Of a stretch of 64,000 nt of DNA, positions 41,243-52,324 are shown in pieces. The position numbers and the translations under genes were made by a program. A model generated the notes under the pieces. The model was not told the origin of the DNA, ran no database searches, and saw only the letters and a program-made list of their open reading frames with translations. The stretch comes from Craspedostauros australis (Eukaryota > Bacillariophyta > Bacillariophyceae > Mastogloiales > Achnanthaceae): the NCBI GenBank assembly GCA_026770025.1, contig JAMXDE010000063.1, forward strand, positions 232,438-296,437, in the 5' to 3' direction. Every line of letters begins with the position of its first letter. Position 1 is the stretch's first letter.

Positions 41243-43169
41243 TCAATCGGAAGTCAGCATTCGTATCAAGGATCGGGAGAATACCGAACTGGAGAGTGAT
41301 ACTGCGGAGAGTAAGATGGCGGCCAGGGCCCCGGATGCGCTACGAGTGTCGCGTCACAGCACAACCCACCCACATACAGAGCACACGATTCGACGGGCAA
41401 GAGTATCAAATAGTAGCCACGGCTATATCATTCTAGACTCAGGGGCGGACGGCGACATTGTACACGAGTCTGGATGGGAAGTGACCCGACAGCATACGCA
41501 GAAGTTCCACGCTCGCGGCGCGACCGTGGATTCACCGGTCGAAGCGTTTGCAATGGTTGACGCAGTGACTGCATACGATTCGCCGCAAGGCGGAGTGATT
41601 CTCATCAAGGCGTTCTTCGTGGCTCTTGACAAGCATCCACGGCAGATGGAGTCGCTATTCAACACGCACCACATGCGAGCCTCCGGAGTACGCGTATACG
41701 ACAGACTTCAACAACACGACGGGCAGCAACGGATATCGTCTGGCGACATCAGCATCCCACTGGCGAACCATGACGGCAATACCCTACACATCCCAATCCG
41801 CAGACCAACAGCTCACGAGCTCACCCAAGCCGCGCACATCACGATTTGCGACAGGCACCGACGCCTCAGGCGATCCCACACACATGTCGACTTCGACAAA
41901 GTATTCCAACATCTCCCACCACAAGTGGTGGCGAAGACCAAGGAAGCATCCACCCAGCTGGCCGACACACCCATCGAGGCCGAGTCAAGACTCATCCCAA
42001 GGCAGTATCGAGCACAGCAAGCAGGTGCGTTGCAACCATACCGAATCAAGGGAAGGGTGGACACAGATCCATTTTTCTCCACGGTCCCATCCATCCGACA
42101 ATACCGATGCATCCAACTCTTCACACACAGCGAATCCAAGTTCATCTGGGCCAAGCCGCTCCAAAGGAAGGCGATGACGCCAGGGGCGCTGACGGAATTC
42201 ATTGTGCAGGTCGGGGCACCGGATCTACTCATCTCAGACAACTCGCAAGTCCAAGCCGGTAAGGCATGGAAGGCTGTAACCACAAGGTACATGATCAAGC
42301 ACTCCTTCACCGCTCCAATGAACCAGAACCAGAACCGCGCAGAGCGAGCCATCGGGAACATCAAGCGACACGCGTATCAGATGCTCTGGGCCGCGACTGC
42401 ACCACTCACATTTTGGTGTCACGCAGTGCAGCACGCTATCGACGTATGGAACTACACGGCCAAAGAAAGCACTCAGTGGCGCACTCCAATCGAGATGTTG
42501 CGAGGCAACACACTGGACATCTCCATGTTCCGATTCACGTTCTTTCAGCCAATCTGGTATTTTGAGCCGATGACGAAGTTCCCGCACCATCCATTCAAGC
42601 CTGGGCATTTCTTGGGGATTGCATGGGACCATGGGGACCCTTTCACCTATTACATTTGGTCGCCAAAAGGCGAAGACGTAACCAAGGGCACGGCCCTGGT
42701 GCGCAACATCGTCAAACCACGAATCGCGGACGACGCAAGTGCACTGCGCATTACCGACGAGGAAGTGCAACGAATCGCACGCCTCGATCTGATACACTAT
42801 CAAACCAATGGCGAATCGGGACAGCGGGCGCAAACCAAGACTATGCTGGCGCAGCTTGCTCGACAGGTCCGAGAGGCCATCGACGCAATTGCCATGCGGT
42901 CAGGGGCGGCAGCTCGCATTCCTGAAACAGGACCACCGGAGGTCAGGGGCGTCGCGGTAAATGAAAACAGCACTCCCAATGAAGACTGATGGTTCGGTCA
43001 GCCAAATGTTGTCGCCGACGACGACGACGACCGCGACAGCGGGCCCATGGGCGCAATATCCGACAACGACGGGGACGATGATCGCTCCACTGGCAACATC
43101 TCGGACGAATCCGATGACTACGAGCCGGTGAGGATCCCATATCCACCCAAGCAGCGGATTCAGGGGCGT
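41217..43169 (+). pseudogene. pol: Pol of element C, part 1 (protease, integrase), one in-frame TGA
   Basis: Open from just after the gag UGA; an ATG is present at 41316. Protease ILDSGADGDIVHE near 41435. Integrase: LLISDNSQ near 42230 for the second Asp and QNRAERAIGNIKRH near 42335 for the Glu. The first Asp is not certain. The frame meets TGA at 42987-42989 but continues after it with an acidic stretch (VVADDDDDRDSGPMG) to the insertion of B at 43169. CGA to TGA would explain the stop. The frame resumes at 52325 on the far side of B. Confidence 0.75.
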
Positions 43170-43856
43170 AGTTGAGATTCAATGAGGGACAGACTAGTAC
43201 CGAACACGGTATCAACCCGATGGGAGAAATTCCTGTTTTGGCGCGAAATCTTCCGACTTGATTGACCACCAAACCTTTTTCTCCTCCTTTCTCTCCTCCA
43301 TTCACGAATCCATCATGACTCAAACCTGACCGACCTGACTCACACCCCACCTGGGAACTATATGCTCTTCAGATCCTCCTTACTAAAACTTATCTCGATT
43401 CCTTCATTGCTGATGACCACCACACTACCACCGTGGTCTCAGCATGCGTATCCAACTTGCTTCAACTCAAGCAATGGAATCCGAGTGTCAGCTTCAGCCA
43501 CAGCCACTGCTTCATGACCGTCACCACTGATTGTCATGACCTACACTGCAGTGTAACTACATGTGCGGAGAGCAAGGTACTGTATTGACTGTCTACTCTG
43601 TTGCACTGAATCAAGTGCATCAGTGCAGGGTCTCGCCAAGTTGTGTGGCATCGTTTCTTCACCCTACTAACACCAATAAGCTAACTCATAATAACGGACT
43701 AGGATTAGCTACAAAGCACTCTACTTCTCATCGTTACAAGTTATAACTATTCAAACAGCACACCTCTCTTGAACTGCATCACACGGCTATCCCGAAGCCG
43801 GCAGATTCACGAGGCATTCTCCACCGATTCGCGACGCCTACGCACGAATCCTAACT
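43170..43856 (+). repeat. 5' LTR of B copy 2
   Basis: 687 bp, AGTTGAG...CCTAACT, as in copy 1. Followed by the same primer-binding site at 43856-43871. Confidence 0.95.
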
Positions 43857-43931
43857 GGTAGCTGCGAGTGGTTGCCAAATACTCTCTTATCAACTCCACC
43901 GAGCATCTTCCTCTGCCAACCGATCGCAAGA

Positions 43932-44265
43932 GTCTCTCTGAGACGAAGCCAAAAGGCACAGCTCGAAGACCGAGCTTCCAACAAGGACCACGTCCTCACC
44001 GCATGCATCTGATCTGAAATCAGATCCCCACCGCTCGAAAACCGAGCCACTCAAGAGGACAAAAGTCCCAGCTGAAGGTAAGCGACCCAAGGTCGAACTT
44101 CAGTAGCCTCTGCCAAAGCAAGCAATAACCGCACTCGCCGACCGAGTGCGAGCCCCTCCAAGCCTGCATCGAACTTCAGTGCACACCTTCCCAACGAAGT
44201 GAAGTCGAGCAAGAGCAAGAGAAGGCAAACAGATCGATCCCCTCGAAGTCCGAAGACTATTCGAG
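43932..44265 (+). promoter_or_regulatory. Hairpin array in the B copy 2 leader
   Basis: Same series of short inverted repeats as in copy 1, shifted by 32127 bases. No base change that would break an arm was noticed. Confidence 0.75.
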
Positions 44266-44283
44266 AAGTCCCCGTCATCCATC

Positions 44284-47200
44284 ATGGCGGAAGAGACAAC
44301 TCCTGCCACGCTGGAAGAGCTGCAAGCGCAGCTCGAAGCGATCACGGTCGAGAACGCTCGCCTCACACAGGCGACGTTGGCGGCCGAAGCCGCTGCAGAA
44401 GCAGCAAACGCGGCCATAGCCACTGCCCAAGCAGCGGCGACAGCCACCACGACCCCAAGCCGTCCCGGTCTCGAGCGCAGCCGCTCCGCTGGCGACACAA
44501 GACCTCGAACGGAACAGTCCTTCCTCGGCGACAGCATCTTCGACATGGAAACCCCCATGCCCAAGAAGAGCAGAAAGTCAGAAGAGGACAGCGAAGACGA
44601 CGACCACGACCTCTCTGGGAAACCAACCGTTCCCATCATGGGAGGTATCCTCAAGCAAGGACGCAACTGGGTGCCCTGGACCGCAGGCGCGCCGAACGGG
44701 CATTGGACGGGCCTCCAAGACGAGTCACACACCAGGTGGACCAACTCTCAACAACAGAGAATCCTCCATAACGGTGCTGACTCAACCAACCAGTCCAAGC
44801 GAGAGCAAGGACTCACCGACAAGTTCAAGAAAGGAGGGAACATCCAGCAGTTCATTCGCCTGGTGCGAAACCACATGGCAAGAACCGGACTCCTCACCAT
44901 GGCGTACATCGCTGACGCCAACGCAGAGTCAGGAATGACTTGCGTCTTGGACTCACCAGCCGCCTTCACTCTTGAAGATGCCACCAAGCACTTCGACGAG
45001 TTCCATCTGAAGTGGGATCACTACGACGTCCAGAACAACGAGACAGCCTCAGCGTTCTTCCGTGACAGTCTTGATCCAGCCCTCGAAGACCAACTCATGA
45101 ACCGAATCGAGCCGAAGTTCCACGATAACTTCATCACTCTCTTCGTTGAGTTCATGAACAGCAACTCGGCCAACTCCTTGGATGAACAAGACGCCCTCGC
45201 AGCCAAGATCCGCGAAGTCAACTGCAGACGTTTTCCAAACGAGAACGTTGGTCTCATGGCAGTCCACCTCCGTGCTCTTTGCAAGCGCCTCGACGACGCC
45301 GGTCGCTTCGACCTTCGTCTCCTCCGAACGATCCTCGACGCCTTCCTGCAGGCTGGAGGACAGATCCGGTCTGGTGAACAGTACCGACGTCCTCTCTATG
45401 TGATGAAGGATAACCTTGAGGAAATCCTCATGCGTCTCCCCGTCTTCACGTACGAGTACGCTCGCCCCCAGCTTGCCGCAAAAGATCTCACATGGATGGC
45501 AATCTGCAACAAGGCCGAGGCGTCGTACGAAAACGAAGTGCGCGGAAATCGCTGGCATGCCATCAGGCGTACCAGAGACAGCAACGTGCCCAGGTACTCG
45601 TACGCCAACAACGCCGTCCAGAATCCAAGCGCCAACGTTCTCGAGCAACACAAGGGTTTCTCCAAGAACGACGGAAGGAGAAACAACTTCAAGAAGCCCA
45701 AGGAACGCGACGCCAAACGCAACGCCAGCCAGGGCTGGTCGTCCAAAGCTCCCAAGCCCGGTGAACCACAGCGCAAGCTTGTCAACGACAAGACTTTCAT
45801 GTGGTGCGCCAAGTGCCGCCGCTGGCGTCTCTCGCACAACACTGAGAGTCATCAGGACAACTTCAAGTTCAAGGCGAAGGCAAAGGGCAAGCAAGCTCCC
45901 AAACAGGACAACCTCTCCATTGACATGGCTGCGTGGACATGCTTCACAGCCGCCTCCAGTCAAGACGAAGACACCTGGTGGTCTCTCGTCTGGAACCTCT
46001 TCACCTCCTTCAACTACTTCGGTAGCATCGTTGGAATGGTTCTCCTCTTCGCCTCACTCCAAGTCATCACTATCGGAGTAGAGTATGGGTGGTACATCGC
46101 GGCAGCAAATGCCTGGATGCTAATTGCCGTAACTCTACTACTCCTCCACACGAACGTACCACGAAGACCTGACTCAATCAACTCTGCTGATCTAGTCTAC
46201 AACAAGGCACGAGTCAAAGAACGGTACAAGCAAGTGCATAAACGTCCAACACACTTCAATGGAGCCGTGAAACGCAGTCTCTACGATCTCGTAATGGAAA
46301 GTCTCGACCCAGATGGACCCAAACCCGTGAACGTGTCGAAAGGAAACTCCCCACGAACAAAACGTGTGTGGCGTCCCCAGGCTCGGACCAAAACTCGCAA
46401 TCACAGATCAAAACGTCGTCACTGGAACCAATCGAAAAATTCCACTTATGGTAAAAACCAAACACCCACGACAGCAAAATTGCCCCGCCAAGAAGGTCGC
46501 ACCTCATCCATCTCACGAAATCTCTGGAGCCTGTACCCAACTCGCGGAATTGACTTGATGTATGATCGAAGTCAAAAGCAACAATGTGACAATGACATGC
46601 CCGCACTACTCACTCTGCAAGGTCTAGCCTCCTTCTTCTCCAATCGCAATGCTTTCGCATCTCCAGCTAAAGCTGAGAGTTATCTCTCACCCGATGCTCC
46701 ATTCGAACTCGTTTGGGACAGCGGAGCATCAATTTCTGTGACAAATGACCTCAACGATTTCAGTTCTACTCCAAGTCCTCCACCAAGACCGACCTTTCTC
46801 AACGGATTCCTCAAGAAAATCCAAGTGAATGCGTTGGGAACCGTCGAATGGTATGTCCTTGATGTAACTGGAAGCCCTCGCAAATTGCGACTGCCTGCTT
46901 TCCATGTTCCCGAATCAAAGGTCAAGCTAATCAGCACTTCCAGTCTCCTTGAAGAGTATCAGGGCGAAACGATCGTTTTCAACAAATCCTCCTGCAAACT
47001 CAGCGGAATCCTGGGAAACGACGATCGCAACGCAATCGTAGCGAATTACAAGAAGTCCACAAGGCTACCAACATCAGTCGGCTACAGTGCCAACAACATC
47101 CATGACGTGCCAGCTGCACTAACTTCCATCGTCTCCACCGTGTCGGACCACAACGTGAACCTCACCCAACCGCAAAAGGAACTTCTTCGGTGGCACTATC

Positions 47201-50200
47201 GTCTCGGACATTTATCCTTCAGTCGAGTGAAGTTCCTGCTGCGTTCGGGTACTCTCACCGGGTCAGAATCGTCTAGAAAGATGCACACAGCTGCGGCAAG
47301 GGTCACAAGCCTCCCGCTTTGCGCTGCATGCCAATTCGGAAAGCTGCACCGTCGCCCTTCCCCAGGAATAACTCAACATGTCGTCCGTGACAAACAAGGA
47401 GTTTTGCGCACCGATCACTTGTTCCCTGGACAACAAGTATCAGTGGACCACTTCGTCGGTCGAACGCCAGGACGCCTCTTCTCAGGACGAGGCAAAGGCG
47501 ATCCAAACGAAATGTACAAAGGCGGAGCCATCTTTGTCGATCACGCATCAGGATACATTCACGTGGAACCTGTGGCAGCGCTAACCACGCACGCCACCCT
47601 CGAAGCCAAGGAACGGTTCGAACTGATGTGTCGTGATGTTGGAGTCCCCGTACGATCGTATCTATCAGACAACGCCACCACCTTCACCTCACCCGAATAC
47701 TCCAAACACCTTGAAATCTTCCATCAAGTCCATCGATTCGCAGGTGTCGGCGCACATCACCACAACGGAATAGCCGAGCGAAGCATTCGAACAATTGTCT
47801 CAATGGCCCGAACCATGATGATGCATCAAAGCATCCACTGGCCAACGATGTTTGATGCTCAACTATGGCCAATGGCCGTCGTACACGCCGCGTACATCTA
47901 CAATCGCGTGCCTAATCCCGCCACCGGTCTCACACCCTACGATGTTCTATCACGCATCCGTCTTCCCCTCAAGCAACTTCATAACCTGCACGTATGGGGC
48001 AGTCCAGTCTATGTCCTTAACAAAGCGCTGGCCGATGGACGCAAGATACCCCGATGGGAACCAAGAGGAGAGAGATACGTGAACATGGGTCTCTCTACGA
48101 AGCATGCTTCAACCGTACCTCTAGTCCTATCACCACGGACAGGTTCAATCACCCCTCAGTTCCACGTCGTGTTCGATGACTGGTTCGCAACGATTGCTAC
48201 CGACTTGAAGCAACTTCCAAGCTATCAATCGGAAGAATGGACTCGCATGTTTGGTGACACCACCTTCCAATATCCATTCGATGACGACGATGTGGAATCA
48301 ATGGAGCAGGACGACATCTTCGCATCAGACACGCGAGACCACAACCGGTTACAACGCAACGACGATAACACTCCACCACCGAGTTTTGATACGCGAAACC
48401 AACAAACCATCCGTGAAAGAACGCCACAGGTATTGGCGAAAGGGTCGCAACCAATGACACAACAGATCCCCGATCTCATGAGTGAAGCTCTCGCCCCTCC
48501 GATGCCAGTTTCAGAGGGAGCCAACAGGCAAATGTCCTCGACAGAGGGAGCTCCCGATGAGTCCCCGGTACCTGACTCTACTATAGAGTCACCGGATCAG
48601 CGAACACTTCAACCGCAATTGAGCTCACCTCTCCGAGAATCACCAACATTGGAATTAGCAACTCCATTACCACTTCCAGCTCCGACGCCAATTCAGACGA
48701 GCTCCACGCCACCCATGATACCTAAGTCTGAGCCAACGCCAGAAAGACCTCAAAGCACGAGAATTCGCAAACAACCAAAGCGATTCACGTACGCACGTAT
48801 GGGAGGCAAAGCAGCCTGGCTGGACGACGAAGACACCGATGATTACTACTTCTGCCCTGCAGTAGCTACCTTGGAAGAGATCGAACAGGCCGCAACACCC
48901 AGGGAACTGCACCCCGACTCATCATCGATCATCACATTCTCACAAGCTATCGTCGATTGCTTACATACAATCGAACCTCTCCAACGCAAAGGTAGCGACT
49001 CTCTCTCCATCGATCTACACCAATTCAAGGTGGACGCTCACTACTTGTTGCGCAGACTCCGAGGTCGATTCAACACCTTGAATCCACAGCCAACCAACGT
49101 CGTCCTCCCAACGTTCGCTCCAAAGGCGGCTGAAGTAGAAGAAGCAAGCATCAACATGGCTGACTGGTGGCAACCGGACCCCGACAACATGACCGAGGAA
49201 GGAGCGACTCCATTTCAGGAGACGTACAACAACTTTCACTCGGACATGGAGGACCATTTCGAGAAAGACCTCAACAGCGTCTTTCTCAACGAAGACCTCC
49301 TCCGACTGGCCACTGACCACGCCGTCGAGCAATTCGTGGAGAAGCTGAGCACCTTCATCAGTACTGGCACGATGGAACCCCACTTCGACGCTCTCGACTT
49401 CATGTCCAAGGCCAAATCAGGGCCATGGTACTACCAAGACCCCGAACATTTGATGAACCAAGGGTACCTTCCACCCAAATCTGCGTACAACGCAGAAGCG
49501 TTCGTCCAAAGGACTCGCTCCGTGTGGAATGCGATGATCGAAAATCATCATTACCGTCTCGCATTCGAGCTACTCCGTCGCCAAGTGACGACGATCCGAC
49601 CAGGACCGTGGCCACTTCCAAGCGAATACGAGATTGAGCAATTCGTCCAAGGCATGATTGAGTCGAACACGGCGCCACTCACTTCGGCCCCAGCGACTCG
49701 CTCCGCCAACAAAGGATCCATGCTCGACATCGACTCGTCATCCACGCTCGACATCAACCCGTCGTTCATCCTCGACACAGCGAAGTGCATTCCACCAACT
49801 ACATGGGCGAACATCGAACAGCATGCCTACTCTGTCGCAATCATCGAGCCACAGAAGGATGCAACAAACTACCCCACCTACGTCGATAATCGCATGATCA
49901 GCTACTTTGCCGCAGGTGGCGACTTGGAGATCGCCGAACGCACCTCGGTGTACAAGGCATCCAACACCGACCCGGATACTCTCTCCTTCGACGAAGCCAT
50001 TCGCGACGACAACAAAGACGAGTGGATGCAAGCCGCCGAAAAGGAGATTCGAGATCTCACGGAAAAGGGCACGTGGGAGGAAGTGAAGAAGATCGACATC
50101 AAGAACGATCGCATCTTTCCAGGAACCTGGGTCTTTCGCCGCAAGCGCCTCCCCGACGGAACCATCAAGAAATACAAGGGACGCTGGTGTTGCCGTGGAG

Positions 50201-51549
50201 ACCTCATGCAAGAGGACTCCTCCACCTACGCACCAGTCGTCGCATGGTCATCCGTCCGCATCTTCCTCAGCACTTCCATCGTCATGGGTTGGACAACAAC
50301 GTCCATCGACTTCACGAACGCTTTCGTGCAAGCATCCATCCACAAGCCAGTCTACCTTCATCTCCCTCGTGGATTCAAATCAACGAAGGGTCCCGACACC
50401 TGCCTCAAGCTCCGCAAGAGCCTGTACGGCTTGACGATTGCTCCTCGCCTCTGGTATGAACACCTCATCCGAGCCCTCACTACGATCGGCTTCAAGGCCT
50501 GCGACCAAGAGCAGTGCTTGTTCATCAAGAAGGACATCATGATCGTCCTCTACGTTGACGATGCGGGCATCGCCTCCAAGACCAAGCAAGCCGCCGACGA
50601 CTTCATCAAATCAATGCGCGACCTCGGCTTTGAGCTCACCCAAGAAGGAAGCTTCACCGAGTTCCTGGGAATCGAGCTCAGCCGTGATCCAAAAGCAGAC
50701 ACGGTCCATCTCCGCCAACCAGGACTAATCAAGAAGATCCTCGCCACTACGAAGATGACGAACTGCAGTCCGTGCCCCGTACCAACTACGCAGCTCGCAC
50801 TGGGACAATGCAAGCATGAGCCTCCCATGAACGAACCATGGAACTACCGCTCCGTCGTCGGCATGCTGTTGTATCTCACGACCAACACTCGCCCCGACCT
50901 GGCATTCGCAGTCTCCCAAGTCGCTCGCTTCGGAAGTGACCCTCGCCGCTCACACGCCAAGGCCGTCAAGCGCATCATGCGCTATCTCAAGCACACTGAG
51001 GACAAGGGTACCATCGTGCGTCCCACCGGGCAGCTTGATCTCAAGTGCTACGTGGATGCAGACTTCGCAGGACTCTACGGACGAGAAGACAGCAAGGACC
51101 CCGTCTCAGTCAAGTCGCGCACTGGCTACCTCATTACGCTGGGAGGGTGCCCCCTCATTTGGAAGTCCAAACTCCAAACTGAGATTGCTCTATCTACGAT
51201 GGAGTCCGAGTACGCCGCTCTCTCTCTCGCAATGCGCACGCTGATTCCCATTCAACAGCTCATCCGCCAAGTCATCAACAATGCCGGCACCACCATGCCA
51301 CTGCACACCAACCTCCAGTGCACGGTGTTTGAGGACAACCAAGCCTGCATTTCCCTTGCTACCAATCATCAACCAACCGCGCGCACCAAGCACTTCCTGA
51401 CTAAGTGGCACTTCTTTTGGTACTGGGTCAAGGCAGGGTTCATCTACATCCAGCACATCGCAACACCGGAGCAACTGGCCGACATCTTCACCAAAGGACT
51501 GTCCATCGCAGTCTTCGAATACCTGCGATTCAAGATCATGGGTTGGTAA
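44284..51549 (+). CDS. gag-pol: Gag-Pol polyprotein of element B, copy 2 (2421 aa)
   Basis: Same length and organisation as the copy 1 polyprotein: coiled-coil N-terminus, zinc finger, two hydrophobic segments, protease, integrase, RT with LYVDDA, RNase H. The one residue difference I noticed is Asn for Asp in GYSA(D/N)NIHDVP, between protease and pre-integrase domains (codon AAC at 47091 instead of GAC). The frame is fully intact, so this copy is potentially active. Ends at TAA 51547-51549. Confidence 0.95.
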   Translation: MAEETTPATLEELQAQLEAITVENARLTQATLAAEAAAEAANAAIATAQAAATATTTPSRPGLERSRSAGDTRPRTEQSFLGDSIFDMETPMPKKSRKSEEDSEDDDHDLSGKPTVPIMGGILKQGRNWVPWTAGAPNGHWTGLQDESHTRWTNSQQQRILHNGADSTNQSKREQGLTDKFKKGGNIQQFIRLVRNHMARTGLLTMAYIADANAESGMTCVLDSPAAFTLEDATKHFDEFHLKWDHYDVQNNETASAFFRDSLDPALEDQLMNRIEPKFHDNFITLFVEFMNSNSANSLDEQDALAAKIREVNCRRFPNENVGLMAVHLRALCKRLDDAGRFDLRLLRTILDAFLQAGGQIRSGEQYRRPLYVMKDNLEEILMRLPVFTYEYARPQLAAKDLTWMAICNKAEASYENEVRGNRWHAIRRTRDSNVPRYSYANNAVQNPSANVLEQHKGFSKNDGRRNNFKKPKERDAKRNASQGWSSKAPKPGEPQRKLVNDKTFMWCAKCRRWRLSHNTESHQDNFKFKAKAKGKQAPKQDNLSIDMAAWTCFTAASSQDEDTWWSLVWNLFTSFNYFGSIVGMVLLFASLQVITIGVEYGWYIAAANAWMLIAVTLLLLHTNVPRRPDSINSADLVYNKARVKERYKQVHKRPTHFNGAVKRSLYDLVMESLDPDGPKPVNVSKGNSPRTKRVWRPQARTKTRNHRSKRRHWNQSKNSTYGKNQTPTTAKLPRQEGRTSSISRNLWSLYPTRGIDLMYDRSQKQQCDNDMPALLTLQGLASFFSNRNAFASPAKAESYLSPDAPFELVWDSGASISVTNDLNDFSSTPSPPPRPTFLNGFLKKIQVNALGTVEWYVLDVTGSPRKLRLPAFHVPESKVKLISTSSLLEEYQGETIVFNKSSCKLSGILGNDDRNAIVANYKKSTRLPTSVGYSANNIHDVPAALTSIVSTVSDHNVNLTQPQKELLRWHYRLGHLSFSRVKFLLRSGTLTGSESSRKMHTAAARVTSLPLCAACQFGKLHRRPSPGITQHVVRDKQGVLRTDHLFPGQQVSVDHFVGRTPGRLFSGRGKGDPNEMYKGGAIFVDHASGYIHVEPVAALTTHATLEAKERFELMCRDVGVPVRSYLSDNATTFTSPEYSKHLEIFHQVHRFAGVGAHHHNGIAERSIRTIVSMARTMMMHQSIHWPTMFDAQLWPMAVVHAAYIYNRVPNPATGLTPYDVLSRIRLPLKQLHNLHVWGSPVYVLNKALADGRKIPRWEPRGERYVNMGLSTKHASTVPLVLSPRTGSITPQFHVVFDDWFATIATDLKQLPSYQSEEWTRMFGDTTFQYPFDDDDVESMEQDDIFASDTRDHNRLQRNDDNTPPPSFDTRNQQTIRERTPQVLAKGSQPMTQQIPDLMSEALAPPMPVSEGANRQMSSTEGAPDESPVPDSTIESPDQRTLQPQLSSPLRESPTLELATPLPLPAPTPIQTSSTPPMIPKSEPTPERPQSTRIRKQPKRFTYARMGGKAAWLDDEDTDDYYFCPAVATLEEIEQAATPRELHPDSSSIITFSQAIVDCLHTIEPLQRKGSDSLSIDLHQFKVDAHYLLRRLRGRFNTLNPQPTNVVLPTFAPKAAEVEEASINMADWWQPDPDNMTEEGATPFQETYNNFHSDMEDHFEKDLNSVFLNEDLLRLATDHAVEQFVEKLSTFISTGTMEPHFDALDFMSKAKSGPWYYQDPEHLMNQGYLPPKSAYNAEAFVQRTRSVWNAMIENHHYRLAFELLRRQVTTIRPGPWPLPSEYEIEQFVQGMIESNTAPLTSAPATRSANKGSMLDIDSSSTLDINPSFILDTAKCIPPTTWANIEQHAYSVAIIEPQKDATNYPTYVDNRMISYFAAGGDLEIAERTSVYKASNTDPDTLSFDEAIRDDNKDEWMQAAEKEIRDLTEKGTWEEVKKIDIKNDRIFPGTWVFRRKRLPDGTIKKYKGRWCCRGDLMQEDSSTYAPVVAWSSVRIFLSTSIVMGWTTTSIDFTNAFVQASIHKPVYLHLPRGFKSTKGPDTCLKLRKSLYGLTIAPRLWYEHLIRALTTIGFKACDQEQCLFIKKDIMIVLYVDDAGIASKTKQAADDFIKSMRDLGFELTQEGSFTEFLGIELSRDPKADTVHLRQPGLIKKILATTKMTNCSPCPVPTTQLALGQCKHEPPMNEPWNYRSVVGMLLYLTTNTRPDLAFAVSQVARFGSDPRRSHAKAVKRIMRYLKHTEDKGTIVRPTGQLDLKCYVDADFAGLYGREDSKDPVSVKSRTGYLITLGGCPLIWKSKLQTEIALSTMESEYAALSLAMRTLIPIQQLIRQVINNAGTTMPLHTNLQCTVFEDNQACISLATNHQPTARTKHFLTKWHFFWYWVKAGFIYIQHIATPEQLADIFTKGLSIAVFEYLRFKIMGW

Positions 51550-51632
51550 TAACCAACAACAACAAACAACAACGAAGGATGAAGTTTTCATCGATACCAC
51601 AACTCCAATCACGACCCAACACTGAGAGGGAG

Positions 51633-52319
51633 AGTTGAGATTCAATGAGGGACAGACTAGTACCGAACACGGTATCAACCCGATGGGAGAAATTCCTGTT
51701 TTGGCGCGAAATCTTCCGACTTGATTGACCACCAAACCTTTTTCTCCTCCTTTCTCTCCTCCATTCACGAATCCATCATGACTCAAACCTGACCGACCTG
51801 ACTCACACCCCACCTGGGAACTATATGCTCTTCAGATCCTCCTTACTAAAACTTATCTCGATTCCTTCATTGCTGATGACCACCACACTACCACCGTGGT
51901 CTCAGCATGCGTATCCAACTTGCTTCAACTCAAGCAATGGAATCCGAGTGTCAGCTTCAGCCACAGCCACTGCTTCATGACCGTCACCACTGATTGTCAT
52001 GACCTACACTGCAGTGTAACTACATGTGCGGAGAGCAAGGTACTGTATTGACTGTCTACTCTGTTGCACTGAATCAAGTGCATCAGTGCAGGGTCTCGCC
52101 AAGTTGTGTGGCATCGTTTCTTCACCCTACTAACACCAATAAGCTAACTCATAATAACGGACTAGGATTAGCTACAAAGCACTCTACTTCTCATCGTTAC
52201 AAGTTATAACTATTCAAACAGCACACCTCTCTTGAACTGCATCACACGGCTATCCCGAAGCCGGCAGATTCACGAGGCATTCTCCACCGATTCGCGACGC
52301 CTACGCACGAATCCTAACT
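51633..52319 (+). repeat. 3' LTR of B copy 2
   Basis: 687 bp, matches the other three B LTRs by eye, followed by TSD GGCGT. The polypurine tract GAGAGGGAG lies directly before it. Confidence 0.95.
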
Positions 52320-52324
52320 GGCGT

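Larger units (their letters stand above)
43170..52319 (+). mobile_element. Copia-type LTR retrotransposon B, copy 2, complete, nested in C
   Basis: 9150 bp, the same length as copy 1; TSD GGCGT at 43165-43169 and 52320-52324. It splits the pol frame of element C between Arg (CGT) and Ile (ATC). All four B LTRs have equal length and I saw no differences among them, so both copies are very young. Confidence 0.97.

Noticed and set aside
52232-52324. Start of the C pol part 2 frame within the B 3' LTR
   Set aside because: The open frame begins in B LTR sequence by chance; true C sequence resumes at 52325.
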